A DNA stretch of 64,000 nucleotides from positions 1-64,000 of the forward strand of contig JAFGSZ010000068.1 of assembly GCA_016934395.1 (NCBI GenBank), given 5' to 3'. Below are positions 1-7,944 of this stretch, piece by piece. The position numbers were made by a program, and so were the translations under genes. This stretch comes from Bacteroidales bacterium. Lineage in GTDB: Bacteria > Bacteroidota > Bacteroidia > Bacteroidales > UBA10428. Numbering within the stretch: the stretch's first letter is position 1; every line of letters begins with the position of its first letter. The notes beneath the pieces are model-generated. The model was not told where the DNA came from. It saw only the letters and a program-made list of their open reading frames with translations, and did not search any database.

Positions 1-1407
1 TTCAGTCAAGTCAGCTTTGCGAAGAATTGTACAAGGGCTGTTCCAGTTATTAATATTGTTGGAGTAGCAGTACATTGTAATTGTCGTACTCGAACCTGAT
101 GCGACTGGATATTCATCAGAGAATTCTGTCCACCATGCGGTAGAGAAGTCATTAGCACCTACCTGAGCTATACCCTGTACAAGAGTTAGCGGGCAAGTTG
201 TAGTTACTGTGCTTGTTGCACCAACATAAGAAATGAAAGCGGTCTGCGAACCTTCTGCAGCCGGAATCTTGCTAAACTCAAGAGCTTCGTTATCCATAAT
301 AGCCGTTGAAGCGTCAGAATATGTGGCAGTTACGACAATACCTGTAGGATCAAATATGATAGAGTCGCTGCTGAAGTAATAGTATTCGGTTATGTTTGGC
401 AAAGTAGTAACCTCCAGGCTTGAAACAGAGTTAGTTACTTCTAGCGTGTAAAAGGTTGATACAGCCGGGCCGTATGCGCCTTGTTTCGTTTTGCTATAAG
501 CCACAACAACTGTCTTTTCTCCGAGTGTAGTCATATCAGGAATAACGTTGAATGATAAATCTGCACTATCAACTTGCTCAGAAGATCCGTCAGCGTAAGT
601 AACAGTAACTATTGCTTCACCCCAAAAGTCTTCGTCTCCTAATTCAACAAAAGCAGGAGATCCTTCAACAATAATAGAAACCGGATTAACGTCTTCTACA
701 ACAGTAACTTTAGAAGGTAGGAGGTATGCCTTTTTCATCTCGAAATAGCTGCCATCGCAAACTAAGAAAGCCACGATATCGGCAGTGGCGGAAACCGGTT
801 GTTGATATGTTTGGACCAGCTCTACACCATTTAATCCAACGGCAGTGGCTGTTACAAATACATTACCGGTAGCAGAGTGATCAACTTCGAGATTAACATA
901 AGCACCTTGCATGGTAATGCGGAAATCGTTCCAAATATCGCCATTTTCGTCGGTGTCGGGATAGTTTTGGGAGATCATGTTTAAGTCAAAATCATCGTTA
1001 CCCCAGCCGTAAGCATCAGAACGGAGAACAAAGTATTCGGCATAATCGCCGGCATCACGATCCGCTACATTGACAACGACAAGATTCCAGTTATTCCAGT
1101 TGTTAACGCCGGTACCGTGGTTAATAAACTCCAAATGCAATAGTTTGTTTGCAGGAATGGTGAAATAATCAGAGAAGTAAGCCCACCAACCGGCACTGTT
1201 ATCTTCAGGTCCCACTATTGTTGTGTTGATGGTTAGGTAAGTAGTGTCCCCTGTATTAGGTTTCGCAGCTTCAATTGAGTCAATCCTGCGCTGCAGGTCA
1301 GAGGGTGCATCAATAGAATAAATATCCATCTTCTCGCACCCAACTAAGACAAATGCTGCCAAAACTGCTGCGTACAAAGCACATTTCATCAGTTTAATTG
1401 TTTTCAT
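1..1407 (-). CDS. Partial surface lipoprotein with duplicated Trp-rich domain and Ig-like repeats (C-terminus off window)
   Basis: The ORF track misses this gene because it runs off the left edge. Reading from the ATG at 1407 gives 469 codons with no stop. The N-terminus is a lipoprotein signal with lipobox LVGC about 22 residues in, so it is probably anchored in the outer membrane. After it comes a domain beginning GWWAYFSDYFTIP with NNWNNWNLVV, then two bacterial Ig-like domains (the second with GIVVTATYSDAS, Big_3-like). At the window edge a second, diverged copy of the first domain starts (AWWTEFSDEYPV, NINNWNSPC). The architecture resembles glycan-binding or glycosidase-associated surface proteins of Bacteroidetes; the Trp-rich domain is probably a carbohydrate-binding module by inference. 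Whether a catalytic domain lies further downstream cannot be seen. It is divergent from the arabinan operon. Confidence 0.75.
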   Translation of the reverse strand, partial: MKTIKLMKCALYAAVLAAFVLVGCEKMDIYSIDAPSDLQRRIDSIEAAKPNTGDTTYLTINTTIVGPEDNSAGWWAYFSDYFTIPANKLLHLEFINHGTGVNNWNNWNLVVVNVADRDAGDYAEYFVLRSDAYGWGNDDFDLNMISQNYPDTDENGDIWNDFRITMQGAYVNLEVDHSATGNVFVTATAVGLNGVELVQTYQQPVSATADIVAFLVCDGSYFEMKKAYLLPSKVTVVEDVNPVSIIVEGSPAFVELGDEDFWGEAIVTVTYADGSSEQVDSADLSFNVIPDMTTLGEKTVVVAYSKTKQGAYGPAVSTFYTLEVTNSVSSLEVTTLPNITEYYYFSSDSIIFDPTGIVVTATYSDASTAIMDNEALEFSKIPAAEGSQTAFISYVGATSTVTTTCPLTLVQGIAQVGANDFSTAWWTEFSDEYPVASGSSTTITMYCYSNNINNWNSPCTILRKADLTE

Positions 1408-1418
1408 AAGCCATCCGT

Positions 1419-1655
1419 TTAGTTTGTTTTTATAAAATTAGTTTGATTGAATTCATTCTTTAGTATAGTTATATCTGGGTCGTTAGTCATGTTACCAATA
1501 CTCTGATTTAGTTTCTTGATATGGACAGTTGTTCTGTTTTCAACGTCATCTGACAGTTCATTTTTACTGCCTTTCACCATTTGCACGGATAAAATGATGT
1601 AATTACTTGTTCCATTACTTGCGATGGTTCGATTTGCAGCATTCAAATATGCCAA
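1419..1655 (-). other. Doubtful short ORF, possibly a gene remnant
   Basis: A 78-codon frame starts at a TTG and lies immediately upstream of the partial lipoprotein. The same frame stays open upstream to a TAG near 1770 (reading FLDIASYVERNKYDP) but has no ATG start. No family is recognised. It may be the eroded tail of an older gene or simply non-coding leader. I would not annotate it as a protein without homologues. Confidence 0.15.
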
Positions 1656-2180
1656 ATCAACAGTTTTTATTTCCGTCGGTCCCTTTTTGGAATCGTTGCC
1701 GATCTGCGGATCATATTTGTTCCGCTCGACATACGATGCAATGTCGAGAAATACTCCTGGTAATAACTATAGCCAAATCTTTCTCATTGTAAAGTAGGAT
1801 TAATTAGTATTATAGTTTATGAATGAAATAAAATTCTAGTGGAGTTAGCTCGTTATATCAGGCATTGATGATATTTTGAACCAGTTAATTTTCGCTTTTG
1901 TCTCGATTCTGTTTTTCGAGAATTTGACGTTTTCCATAGTTTTAGTCGTTTTTAGTTCAAAATTGGTAATCAAAAGTTTTACTTTTTTGTACATAAAATA
2001 TTCTCCCTATCTCTTACTTTGATGTAAAAGTAATTTTAACAATTTTTAACAAAGTGTACATATAGGTATTTTTGGTGGACAAATTTTAACATAGTATACA
2101 TATGGATATTTTTGGTGGACAAATTGATTAAAATGTAAAGATATCACCTAACCTATATTGTAGTTATACCCCTCTGAAAT
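1656..2180. other. AT-rich intergenic stretch
   Basis: No convincing gene is visible between the doubtful ORF and the TolC remnant. It holds the 40-bp tandem repeat listed separately, and presumably the promoter for the minus-strand lipoprotein, which I could not pin down. Confidence 0.5.
2044..2123. repeat. Two tandem copies of a 40-bp unit
   Basis: The unit starting ttttaac and containing tatttttggtggacaaa occurs at 2044-2083 and again at 2084-2123 with about five mismatches. The phase is exact at 40 bp and a third copy is not recognisable. Function is unknown; a regulator binding site duplicated in tandem is one possibility. Confidence 0.75.
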
Positions 2181-2799
2181 GTTAATATTTGGTCAAAAAG
2201 CAAAAGAAAACCGGAAAGAAACACCTTATTACAAAAAGCGATGTTTGAAGCAGAACGAGAACAGGTAAAGGCTAAGCGCAGTAATGGTCTAAAGGCTGTA
2301 ATCGTTTGAAATTATGGTTTAATCAATAACTCTGAAAAACTGGTGATGTTATCTAAAAATCCGGAAACAGCTTTAGAGGTGAAAGTTTCGTTATCGATTC
2401 CAATTTTAAATTGAAGATGGTCAGCTTCAACAGTAAAATTAGCTAAATCAAAATTCGACCTGGTGACCTATGAAGTGTAAAAAGGAATTGAAGATTTTGA
2501 GCGAAGGGTAGTAGTATTGGTTGAGAAAATTTAATTTAATGAATTAACAAATCAATACTTCCCGAGAAACTGACATCGTGGCAAACAATGTGCGCCAAAT
2601 CGCACATCGAAAGATTAAAAATGGAGAAATAACCATTTCCGACTTAAACATATCTTTACAAGAATGGGAAAATGTAAAGCGAGAATATATTACATCCATT
2701 AAAGATTATTGGCTGGCCTGTTATTCCTTGCGCATTATTACACTTTACGATTTAAAAATGTGCAGAAAAATAACATATGAAAACCTGCTTGTAAATTAA
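2181..2799 (+). pseudogene. Degenerate TolC-family outer-membrane efflux protein, C-terminal half
   Basis: Reading one frame from about 2223 gives LLQKAMFEAEREQVKAKRSN, then an in-frame TGA, LEVKVSLSIPILN, another TGA, KLAKSKFDLVTYEV, a TAA and KGIEDFERRVVVLVEK. After a frameshift near 2540 the series continues as the 73-codon ORF 2578-2799 (VRQIAHRKIKNGEITISDL, then ITSIKDYWLACYSLR). These segments follow, in order, the C-terminal half of Bacteroidetes TolC-like efflux proteins, which end in a DYW..YY.LR.LTLYDF-type motif. At least three stops and one frameshift make it a pseudogene. The N-terminal half is absent. The ORF-track entry at 2578 is therefore a fragment and not a gene. Confidence 0.8.
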
Positions 2800-3158
2800 G
2801 GTTAGCAATTAGCTCAACCTACTGGCAATAATACATTTACTATTTGCCAATTACTCTCTGCTATCATCTAAATTACACATACGTCCACCTAAAAAACACA
2901 CATCATTCCTCCTTTTATAAACATTTATGCACCCCTTCTATCCGGCTTTTTGATACTTTTGTTTTAAACATTGATAAAATTGTTATTGTTGAAAGGTGAA
3001 TTGTATAAAATGCCGGTAAGGTTACTGAGAATTCACACCGGTATTTTTTCCAAGACTATTCCTTTCAACATACCAGTTAAACATTTAAAATAACTAAACA
3101 TATAAAGTTAGAACTATCTCAAATCCAGATTTAAAAATCAACAAATAAAATTATCGTT
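2800..3158 (+). promoter_or_regulatory. Upstream region and structured leader of the arabinan operon
   Basis: A Bacteroidetes-type -7 element TACTTTTG lies at 2954-2961; no good -33 TTTG stands at the usual distance. Transcription from there would give a leader of about 190 nt before the first GH51 gene. Within the leader, gttgaaagg (2988-2996) is complementary to cctttcaac (3061-3069), and these arms enclose a terminator-like hairpin at 3010-3049. The arrangement suggests RNA-level control (attenuation, protein or ligand binding) of arabinan genes. That is inference from sequence only. Confidence 0.5.
3010..3049 (+). terminator. Terminator-like hairpin inside the arabinan leader
   Basis: Arms atgccggt (3010-3017) and accggtat (3037-3044) pair over 8 bp with one G-U, and are followed by a run of six T. 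It looks like an intrinsic terminator placed about 110 nt before the first start codon. It could also end a transcript reading in from upstream. Confidence 0.5.
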
Positions 3159-4709
3159 ATGTACAAAGAAAGAATATTCACAGTGCTTTTAACAATCCTC
3201 CTATTTATAAGTAGTGGTGCGTTTTCTCAATCATCTACGGGTAAAATTGTAGTTAATGCCGATTTAGGAAAAAACACGATCAGTAAACATATCTATGGTC
3301 ATTTTTCCGAACATCTTGGGCATTGTATTTACGGTGGATACTGGGTGGGTGAAGATGCTGAGATCCCGAATACCAATGGTATTCGAAATGATGTTGTTGA
3401 AGCTCTCAAAAAAGTAAATATCCCGAACCTAAGATGGCCTGGGGGTTGTTTTGCCGATGAATATCATTGGAGGGACGGAATAGGCCCACGAGAGAACAGG
3501 CCTAAAATGATAAACACTCATTGGGGAGGAGTAACCGAAGATAACAGCTTTGGTACGCACGAATTTTTTGAACTATGCCGTCAGCTTAATACAGAGCCCG
3601 TAATTTGCGGAAATGTGGGTAGCGGCACAGTTGAAGAAATGTCGAAATGGGTGGAATACATCAATTCAGACAATGTAAGTCCTATGGCCGATTTGAGACG
3701 TGAAAACGGACAGGAAGAATCGTGGGGAGTTCAATATTGGGGAGTAGGTAACGAGAACTGGGGATGTGGTGGTAACATGACTCCGGAATTTTATGCAGAC
3801 CAGTATAAGCGATATGCCACATTTTGTAGAAACTATGGAGATAAAGAACTGCGAAAAATTGCCGGGGGAGCGAATGTAGACGATTATAACTGGACCGAAG
3901 TATGCATGAAAAAAATTCCACACCACATGATGTGGGGATTATCACTTCACCACTATACAACCAATTGGTGGGACAAGGGTCCTGCCACCGGCTTTAGTGA
4001 AGACAGGTATTTTGAAACGTTGGAACGTTGTATTAAAATTGAGGGAGTAATCGACAGGCACATGACCATTATGGATAAATATGACCCTGAAAAAAAAGTA
4101 GCGCTGGTAGTAGATGAATGGGGAGCATGGTACAATGTTGAACCTGGCACAAACCCCGGTTTTCTATTTCAGCAAAATACCCTGCGCGATGCATTTATTG
4201 CAGGAATTTCATTAAATTATTTTAATGAACGTTGTGATCGGATTAAAATGGCCAATATCGCCCAGACTGTAAATGTTTTGCAGGCTTTGATCTTTACCAG
4301 GGAAGATAAAATTGTGCTCACTCCTACGTATCACATTTTTGAGATGTACAAAGTGCACCAAAATGCCACTTTATTACCTACCCACTTAAAATGTGACAGC
4401 TATGAATATAAAAATAAAAAGATTGATCAACTTAGTGTTTCCTCCTCTGTCAGTGAAGACGGTACCGTTCATGTTTCAATAGTAAACGTGCATCCCAACA
4501 AAAGTTCGGAACTCACAATCGACCTGAGAGGGAAAAAAGTCTCAAAGGCTATGGCAAGGATACTAACTTCGGATGCGTTAGATGATCACAATACATTTGA
4601 AAATCCAAACACCATAAAACCAACTGAATTCTCAAATTTTAAACTAAAAAACAACATAATTACTGCCAATATGCCTGCAAAATCAGTAATTGTATTTGAC
4701 ATTAAATAG
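3159..4709 (+). CDS. Alpha-L-arabinofuranosidase, GH51 (first of two)
   Basis: The enzyme removes terminal alpha-L-arabinofuranosyl units from arabinan, arabinogalactan or arabinoxylan. The 516-residue length fits GH51. Residues 1-24 form a Sec signal peptide ending AFSQ, so the protein is exported, probably to the periplasm. GH51 landmarks are present: [16 protein letters not shown] near residue 95, the acid/base Glu in [11 protein letters not shown] near 200, and the nucleophile Glu in [10 protein letters not shown] near 315. A C-terminal beta-sandwich domain follows. The gene is 5 bp from the GH43 gene and heads a three-gene operon, which points to arabinan as the natural substrate. It is a distant paralogue of the third gene and not a recent duplicate. 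The ATG chosen gives a complete signal peptide. Confidence 0.93.
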   Translation: MYKERIFTVLLTILLFISSGAFSQSSTGKIVVNADLGKNTISKHIYGHFSEHLGHCIYGGYWVGEDAEIPNTNGIRNDVVEALKKVNIPNLRWPGGCFADEYHWRDGIGPRENRPKMINTHWGGVTEDNSFGTHEFFELCRQLNTEPVICGNVGSGTVEEMSKWVEYINSDNVSPMADLRRENGQEESWGVQYWGVGNENWGCGGNMTPEFYADQYKRYATFCRNYGDKELRKIAGGANVDDYNWTEVCMKKIPHHMMWGLSLHHYTTNWWDKGPATGFSEDRYFETLERCIKIEGVIDRHMTIMDKYDPEKKVALVVDEWGAWYNVEPGTNPGFLFQQNTLRDAFIAGISLNYFNERCDRIKMANIAQTVNVLQALIFTREDKIVLTPTYHIFEMYKVHQNATLLPTHLKCDSYEYKNKKIDQLSVSSSVSEDGTVHVSIVNVHPNKSSELTIDLRGKKVSKAMARILTSDALDDHNTFENPNTIKPTEFSNFKLKNNIITANMPAKSVIVFDIK

Positions 4710-4714
4710 CAAAA

Positions 4715-5776
4715 ATGTTACAAATCAAACACATAAAACGATATACCAAACAACGTTGGTTCGCATTCCTTTTTATGATATTCGTATTTTTTTCCTGTAA
4801 TGCTCAAGAAGAGGATAAATACCTCAATATGGTAATTGTACACGATCCGGTAATGATTCTTCAGGATGATACCTATTACATGTTTCATACTGGCAAAGGA
4901 ATTTCAATATGGAGATCAACCAACATGCAAGACTGGGAAAAACTCACCCAGGTTTTTGATGAGGCCCCGAAATGGGCTGTTGAATCTGTACCCGATTTTA
5001 AAAATCATATATGGGCTCCTGATATTTTATATTATAATGATCGATACTACCTTTTTTATTCTGTTTCTTCCTTTGCTAAAAATACGTCCTGTATTGGCTT
5101 AGCAACTAATAAAACATTGGATCCGGACAGCCCTGAATACAAGTGGGAAGATCAGGGGAAAATAATACAATCAATACCTGGAAGAGATGAATGGAATGCC
5201 ATAGATCCAAATATTGCTTTTGACGGGAATAATACTCCCTGGATGTCTTTTGGATCTTTTTGGAACGGTATAAAACTGGTAAAGATGAGACAGGATCTTA
5301 CCGGAGTTGCTCAACCCGAAGAATGGTACACTCTTGCAAAACGTAAACGGGATTTTAGCATAGACATTCGTGAACCCGGCGATGGTGCTGTTGAAGCTCC
5401 CTTCATTTTTAAAAGAAAAGGATTTTATTATCTGTTTGTGTCATTCGATTATTGTTGCCGCGGACTGGAAAGCAATTACAAGATTGTGGTTGGCAGAGCA
5501 AAAAATATCGAAGGGCCTTATCTGGATAAAATGGGAAAACGGATGGATCAGGGTGGAGGATATGTTTTACTCAATGGAAATAAAAAATATAGTGGCGTTG
5601 GACATAACTCCATATATACTTTTAAAAAAACTGATTATTTAATTTATCATGCATATGATATAGATGAGAATGGAATACCAAAACTTATAATTAGTCCCGT
5701 ATCCTGGGATGAAAGTGAATGGCCGGTTGCGAAAATACCGGAGCATAACAGTTTAAAACGAATAAAAAACAATTAA
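4715..5776 (+). CDS. Arabinan-active GH43 glycosidase, likely endo-1,5-alpha-L-arabinanase lipoprotein
   Basis: A 353-residue five-bladed beta-propeller glycosidase. The N-terminus has a basic stretch, a hydrophobic core and the lipobox VFFSC, so it is probably a lipoprotein. GH43 catalytic signposts are visible: the base Asp in VHDPVM near residue 43, IWAPDILYYNDRYYLFYS near 95, the pKa-modulating Asp in AIDPNIAFDG near 163, and the acid Glu in VEAPFIFKRKGFYYLF near 227. The pattern matches arabinanases more than xylosidases, and the flanking GH51 genes support arabinan as substrate. It sits 5 bp after the first GH51 and 12 bp before the second, so co-transcription is very likely. Endo versus exo action cannot be settled from sequence. 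Confidence 0.88.
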   Translation: MLQIKHIKRYTKQRWFAFLFMIFVFFSCNAQEEDKYLNMVIVHDPVMILQDDTYYMFHTGKGISIWRSTNMQDWEKLTQVFDEAPKWAVESVPDFKNHIWAPDILYYNDRYYLFYSVSSFAKNTSCIGLATNKTLDPDSPEYKWEDQGKIIQSIPGRDEWNAIDPNIAFDGNNTPWMSFGSFWNGIKLVKMRQDLTGVAQPEEWYTLAKRKRDFSIDIREPGDGAVEAPFIFKRKGFYYLFVSFDYCCRGLESNYKIVVGRAKNIEGPYLDKMGKRMDQGGGYVLLNGNKKYSGVGHNSIYTFKKTDYLIYHAYDIDENGIPKLIISPVSWDESEWPVAKIPEHNSLKRIKNN

Positions 5777-5788
5777 TAATCGTAAACA

Positions 5789-7369
5789 ATGAAAGTAAAA
5801 AAAACTATAATACTGGCTTTTGCTTCAGTAATTGTTGCTAGTCTAAACATAAACGCACAAAATGCAAGGATAAAGATAGACACTGATCGTACGGTCGGGG
5901 AAATAAGTGAATTACTTTATGGAAACTTTGTGGAACATTTGGGACGATGTGTTTATGGAGGAATTTATGATCCGGGAAATCCACTATCAGATGAAAACGG
6001 GTTCAGGAAGGATGTTTTTGACGCAGTAAAAGATTTAAACGTAACCATAACAAGGTACCCGGGAGGTAACTTTGTTTCTAATTACCATTGGCTGGATGGT
6101 GTTGGTCCTGAAAGAATTCCCAGAATGGAACTGGCCTGGTCCCGTTTGGAAACCAATGAATTTGGCACCAATGAATTTATGAAGTATGCGAAAATGATGA
6201 ATACTGAACCCTATTTTGCTGTTAATCTGGGAACAGGAACCATTGAAGAAGCCAGGAACTGGGTAGAGTATTGCAATATTGAAGAAGGCCCTTATTATGC
6301 CGAATTACGGAAAAAACACGGATATCAAGAACCTTATAACATAAGATATTGGAGTTTGGGAAATGAAATGGATGGATTCTGGCAAATGGGACATTTAAAT
6401 GCCGAAGATTACAGTAAAAAGGCCAGGGAGGCAGCCAAACTTATGAAACTTACCTCCTCCGATATTAAGCTAATTGCGGCAGGTTCATCTAACTATCGCC
6501 CCGATGCCGATCCAAACGAATGGAATGCAACAATATTGGCAGAATTAAGAGATGTAGTGGATTACATTGCTTTACATATGTATGTTGGTAACCATGGTAA
6601 TGATTATTACAATTTTGTAGCCTCACCTCTGGAACTGGAAGCGCGAACTAAAATTGTTAAAGGGATGATTCTGCGTGAAATGGATAAAGCTGACCGGGGT
6701 GACCGCGATCCTATCTATATCGCATGGGATGAGTACAATATCTGGTACCGATGGCGTGCTGAAGAAACCATGACCGGAACAAGAGCTTTGGAAGAACGGT
6801 ATAACCTTGAAGATGCACTTGTAATTGCCGGTTTTTTAAATGCCTTTATCCGAAATGCTGATATCGTTAAAATGGCGAATATGGCTCAATTAGTGAATGT
6901 AATTGCTCCGATCTTTGCTGAAGAAGATGGAATGTTTAAACAAACCATATATTATCCGTTACAGCTATTTTCAAAATATATGTATGGCACATCACTGGAT
7001 GTTTTTGTTGACTGTGAAACATACGATACTGATGAATTTGAAGTGGGTTTGGCCGAACGTTCCACCAAACAAACCAATGTTCCTTATCTGGATGTATCAG
7101 CTGCTGTAAACAATGATGAAATAATTATTTGTGTTGTTAACAGGAATAAAGACGAAGCCATTAAAACCGATATCTTAAATCAGTCTGGCAACTTTGCCGG
7201 CTCCTTGCAGGTTTTTGAAGTAAACGGACCTGATATTAAATCGGAAAATAACTTCGGAAAAGAACTGGTTAAAACTGTTAAGAAAACGGATGCGAAAACA
7301 AAAGGATCAACTGTTACTTACAACTTTCCTCCACATTCATTCACAATGTTAAAAGGGAAAATTAAATAA
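5789..7369 (+). CDS. Alpha-L-arabinofuranosidase, GH51 (second of two)
   Basis: A 526-residue GH51 enzyme with a cleavable signal peptide (ends NINAQ around residue 24). The family motifs are RYPGGNFVSNYHWLDGVGP, the acid/base region SLGNEMDGFWQMG and the nucleophile region AWDEYNIWYR. It differs from the upstream GH51 throughout, including the residues after the acid/base Glu (MDGFW instead of NWGCGG). The two paralogues therefore probably cut different linkages (for example alpha-1,2/1,3 side chains versus alpha-1,5 ends); this split is inference. Third and last intact gene of the arabinan operon. Confidence 0.93.
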   Translation: MKVKKTIILAFASVIVASLNINAQNARIKIDTDRTVGEISELLYGNFVEHLGRCVYGGIYDPGNPLSDENGFRKDVFDAVKDLNVTITRYPGGNFVSNYHWLDGVGPERIPRMELAWSRLETNEFGTNEFMKYAKMMNTEPYFAVNLGTGTIEEARNWVEYCNIEEGPYYAELRKKHGYQEPYNIRYWSLGNEMDGFWQMGHLNAEDYSKKAREAAKLMKLTSSDIKLIAAGSSNYRPDADPNEWNATILAELRDVVDYIALHMYVGNHGNDYYNFVASPLELEARTKIVKGMILREMDKADRGDRDPIYIAWDEYNIWYRWRAEETMTGTRALEERYNLEDALVIAGFLNAFIRNADIVKMANMAQLVNVIAPIFAEEDGMFKQTIYYPLQLFSKYMYGTSLDVFVDCETYDTDEFEVGLAERSTKQTNVPYLDVSAAVNNDEIIICVVNRNKDEAIKTDILNQSGNFAGSLQVFEVNGPDIKSENNFGKELVKTVKKTDAKTKGSTVTYNFPPHSFTMLKGKIK

Positions 7370-7411
7370 ATTCGCTTTATAATAAGGTGAATAAGGGTGA
7401 TGTATTAATCG

Positions 7412-7693
7412 ATGAAGGGAAACAAAAATACAATCTATTGGATGGGAAACATAGTTGTTCTTTGTTCACTGATCGTAATATCCTGCGAAAAAGATGGCAT
7501 GGAAGATCCGGATAGAGATACAACAGGAAATGATCCCGAACCCTAAGATACATTTAATATCTATAATATATCCGATACTTACCCGCTTTTGTATGGGTTT
7601 GGCAACCACCAAAACCGGGGACCATATAACATGTATGACCCCTCAGTATTAAACGATGGTGAATATTTTTCGCATGCTATTTATGTGCTTTGA
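7412..7693 (+). pseudogene. Broken GH43-like lipoprotein gene
   Basis: From the ATG at 7412 the frame encodes a lipoprotein signal (LCSLIVISCEKD) and stops at an in-frame TAA (7544-7546). Reading on in the same frame gives SDTYPLLYGFGNH and then YNMYDPSVLNDGEYF. This is the usual start of the first blade of Bacteroidetes GH43-type proteins, where DPS carries the catalytic Asp. Coherence is lost at about 7670 and a TGA follows. It directly follows the arabinan operon in the same orientation and was probably its fourth member. The remaining ~250 codons of the propeller are missing. Confidence 0.65.
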
Positions 7694-7944
7694 ATTCAAT
7701 TCCCCTGCATTGCCCGGATCTTTCCGCACTCCATTTTTCAATAGGGGATTTGATATTGCCTGTAGGCAGCCAAGACCAAAAGATTCAGAACCCCCAATAT
7801 TAACAACACTTTATAATTATATGTGGAAAACTAAATTATATTTCACCGGGTACATCTATTATTTTTAGCTTCTGTTATAACAAAATGCCTTGATATTCGG
7901 TATAAAGGGTATTGCAAAAAGCAGCGTGAAAGGGCAAAAATAAT
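7694..7944. other. Intergenic, eroded
   Basis: The track ORF 7656-7868 covers part of this stretch but I recognise no domain in it. It starts inside the GH43 remnant in another frame, so it is most likely debris. The promoter of the next gene should lie here but was not identified. Confidence 0.4.

Noticed and set aside
2578-2799. 73-codon ORF as an independent small gene
   Set aside because: It is the last segment of the decayed TolC gene; the upstream pieces line up in order.
7656-7868. 70-codon ORF after the arabinan operon
   Set aside because: Starts within the GH43 remnant in another frame and shows no domain; probably debris.
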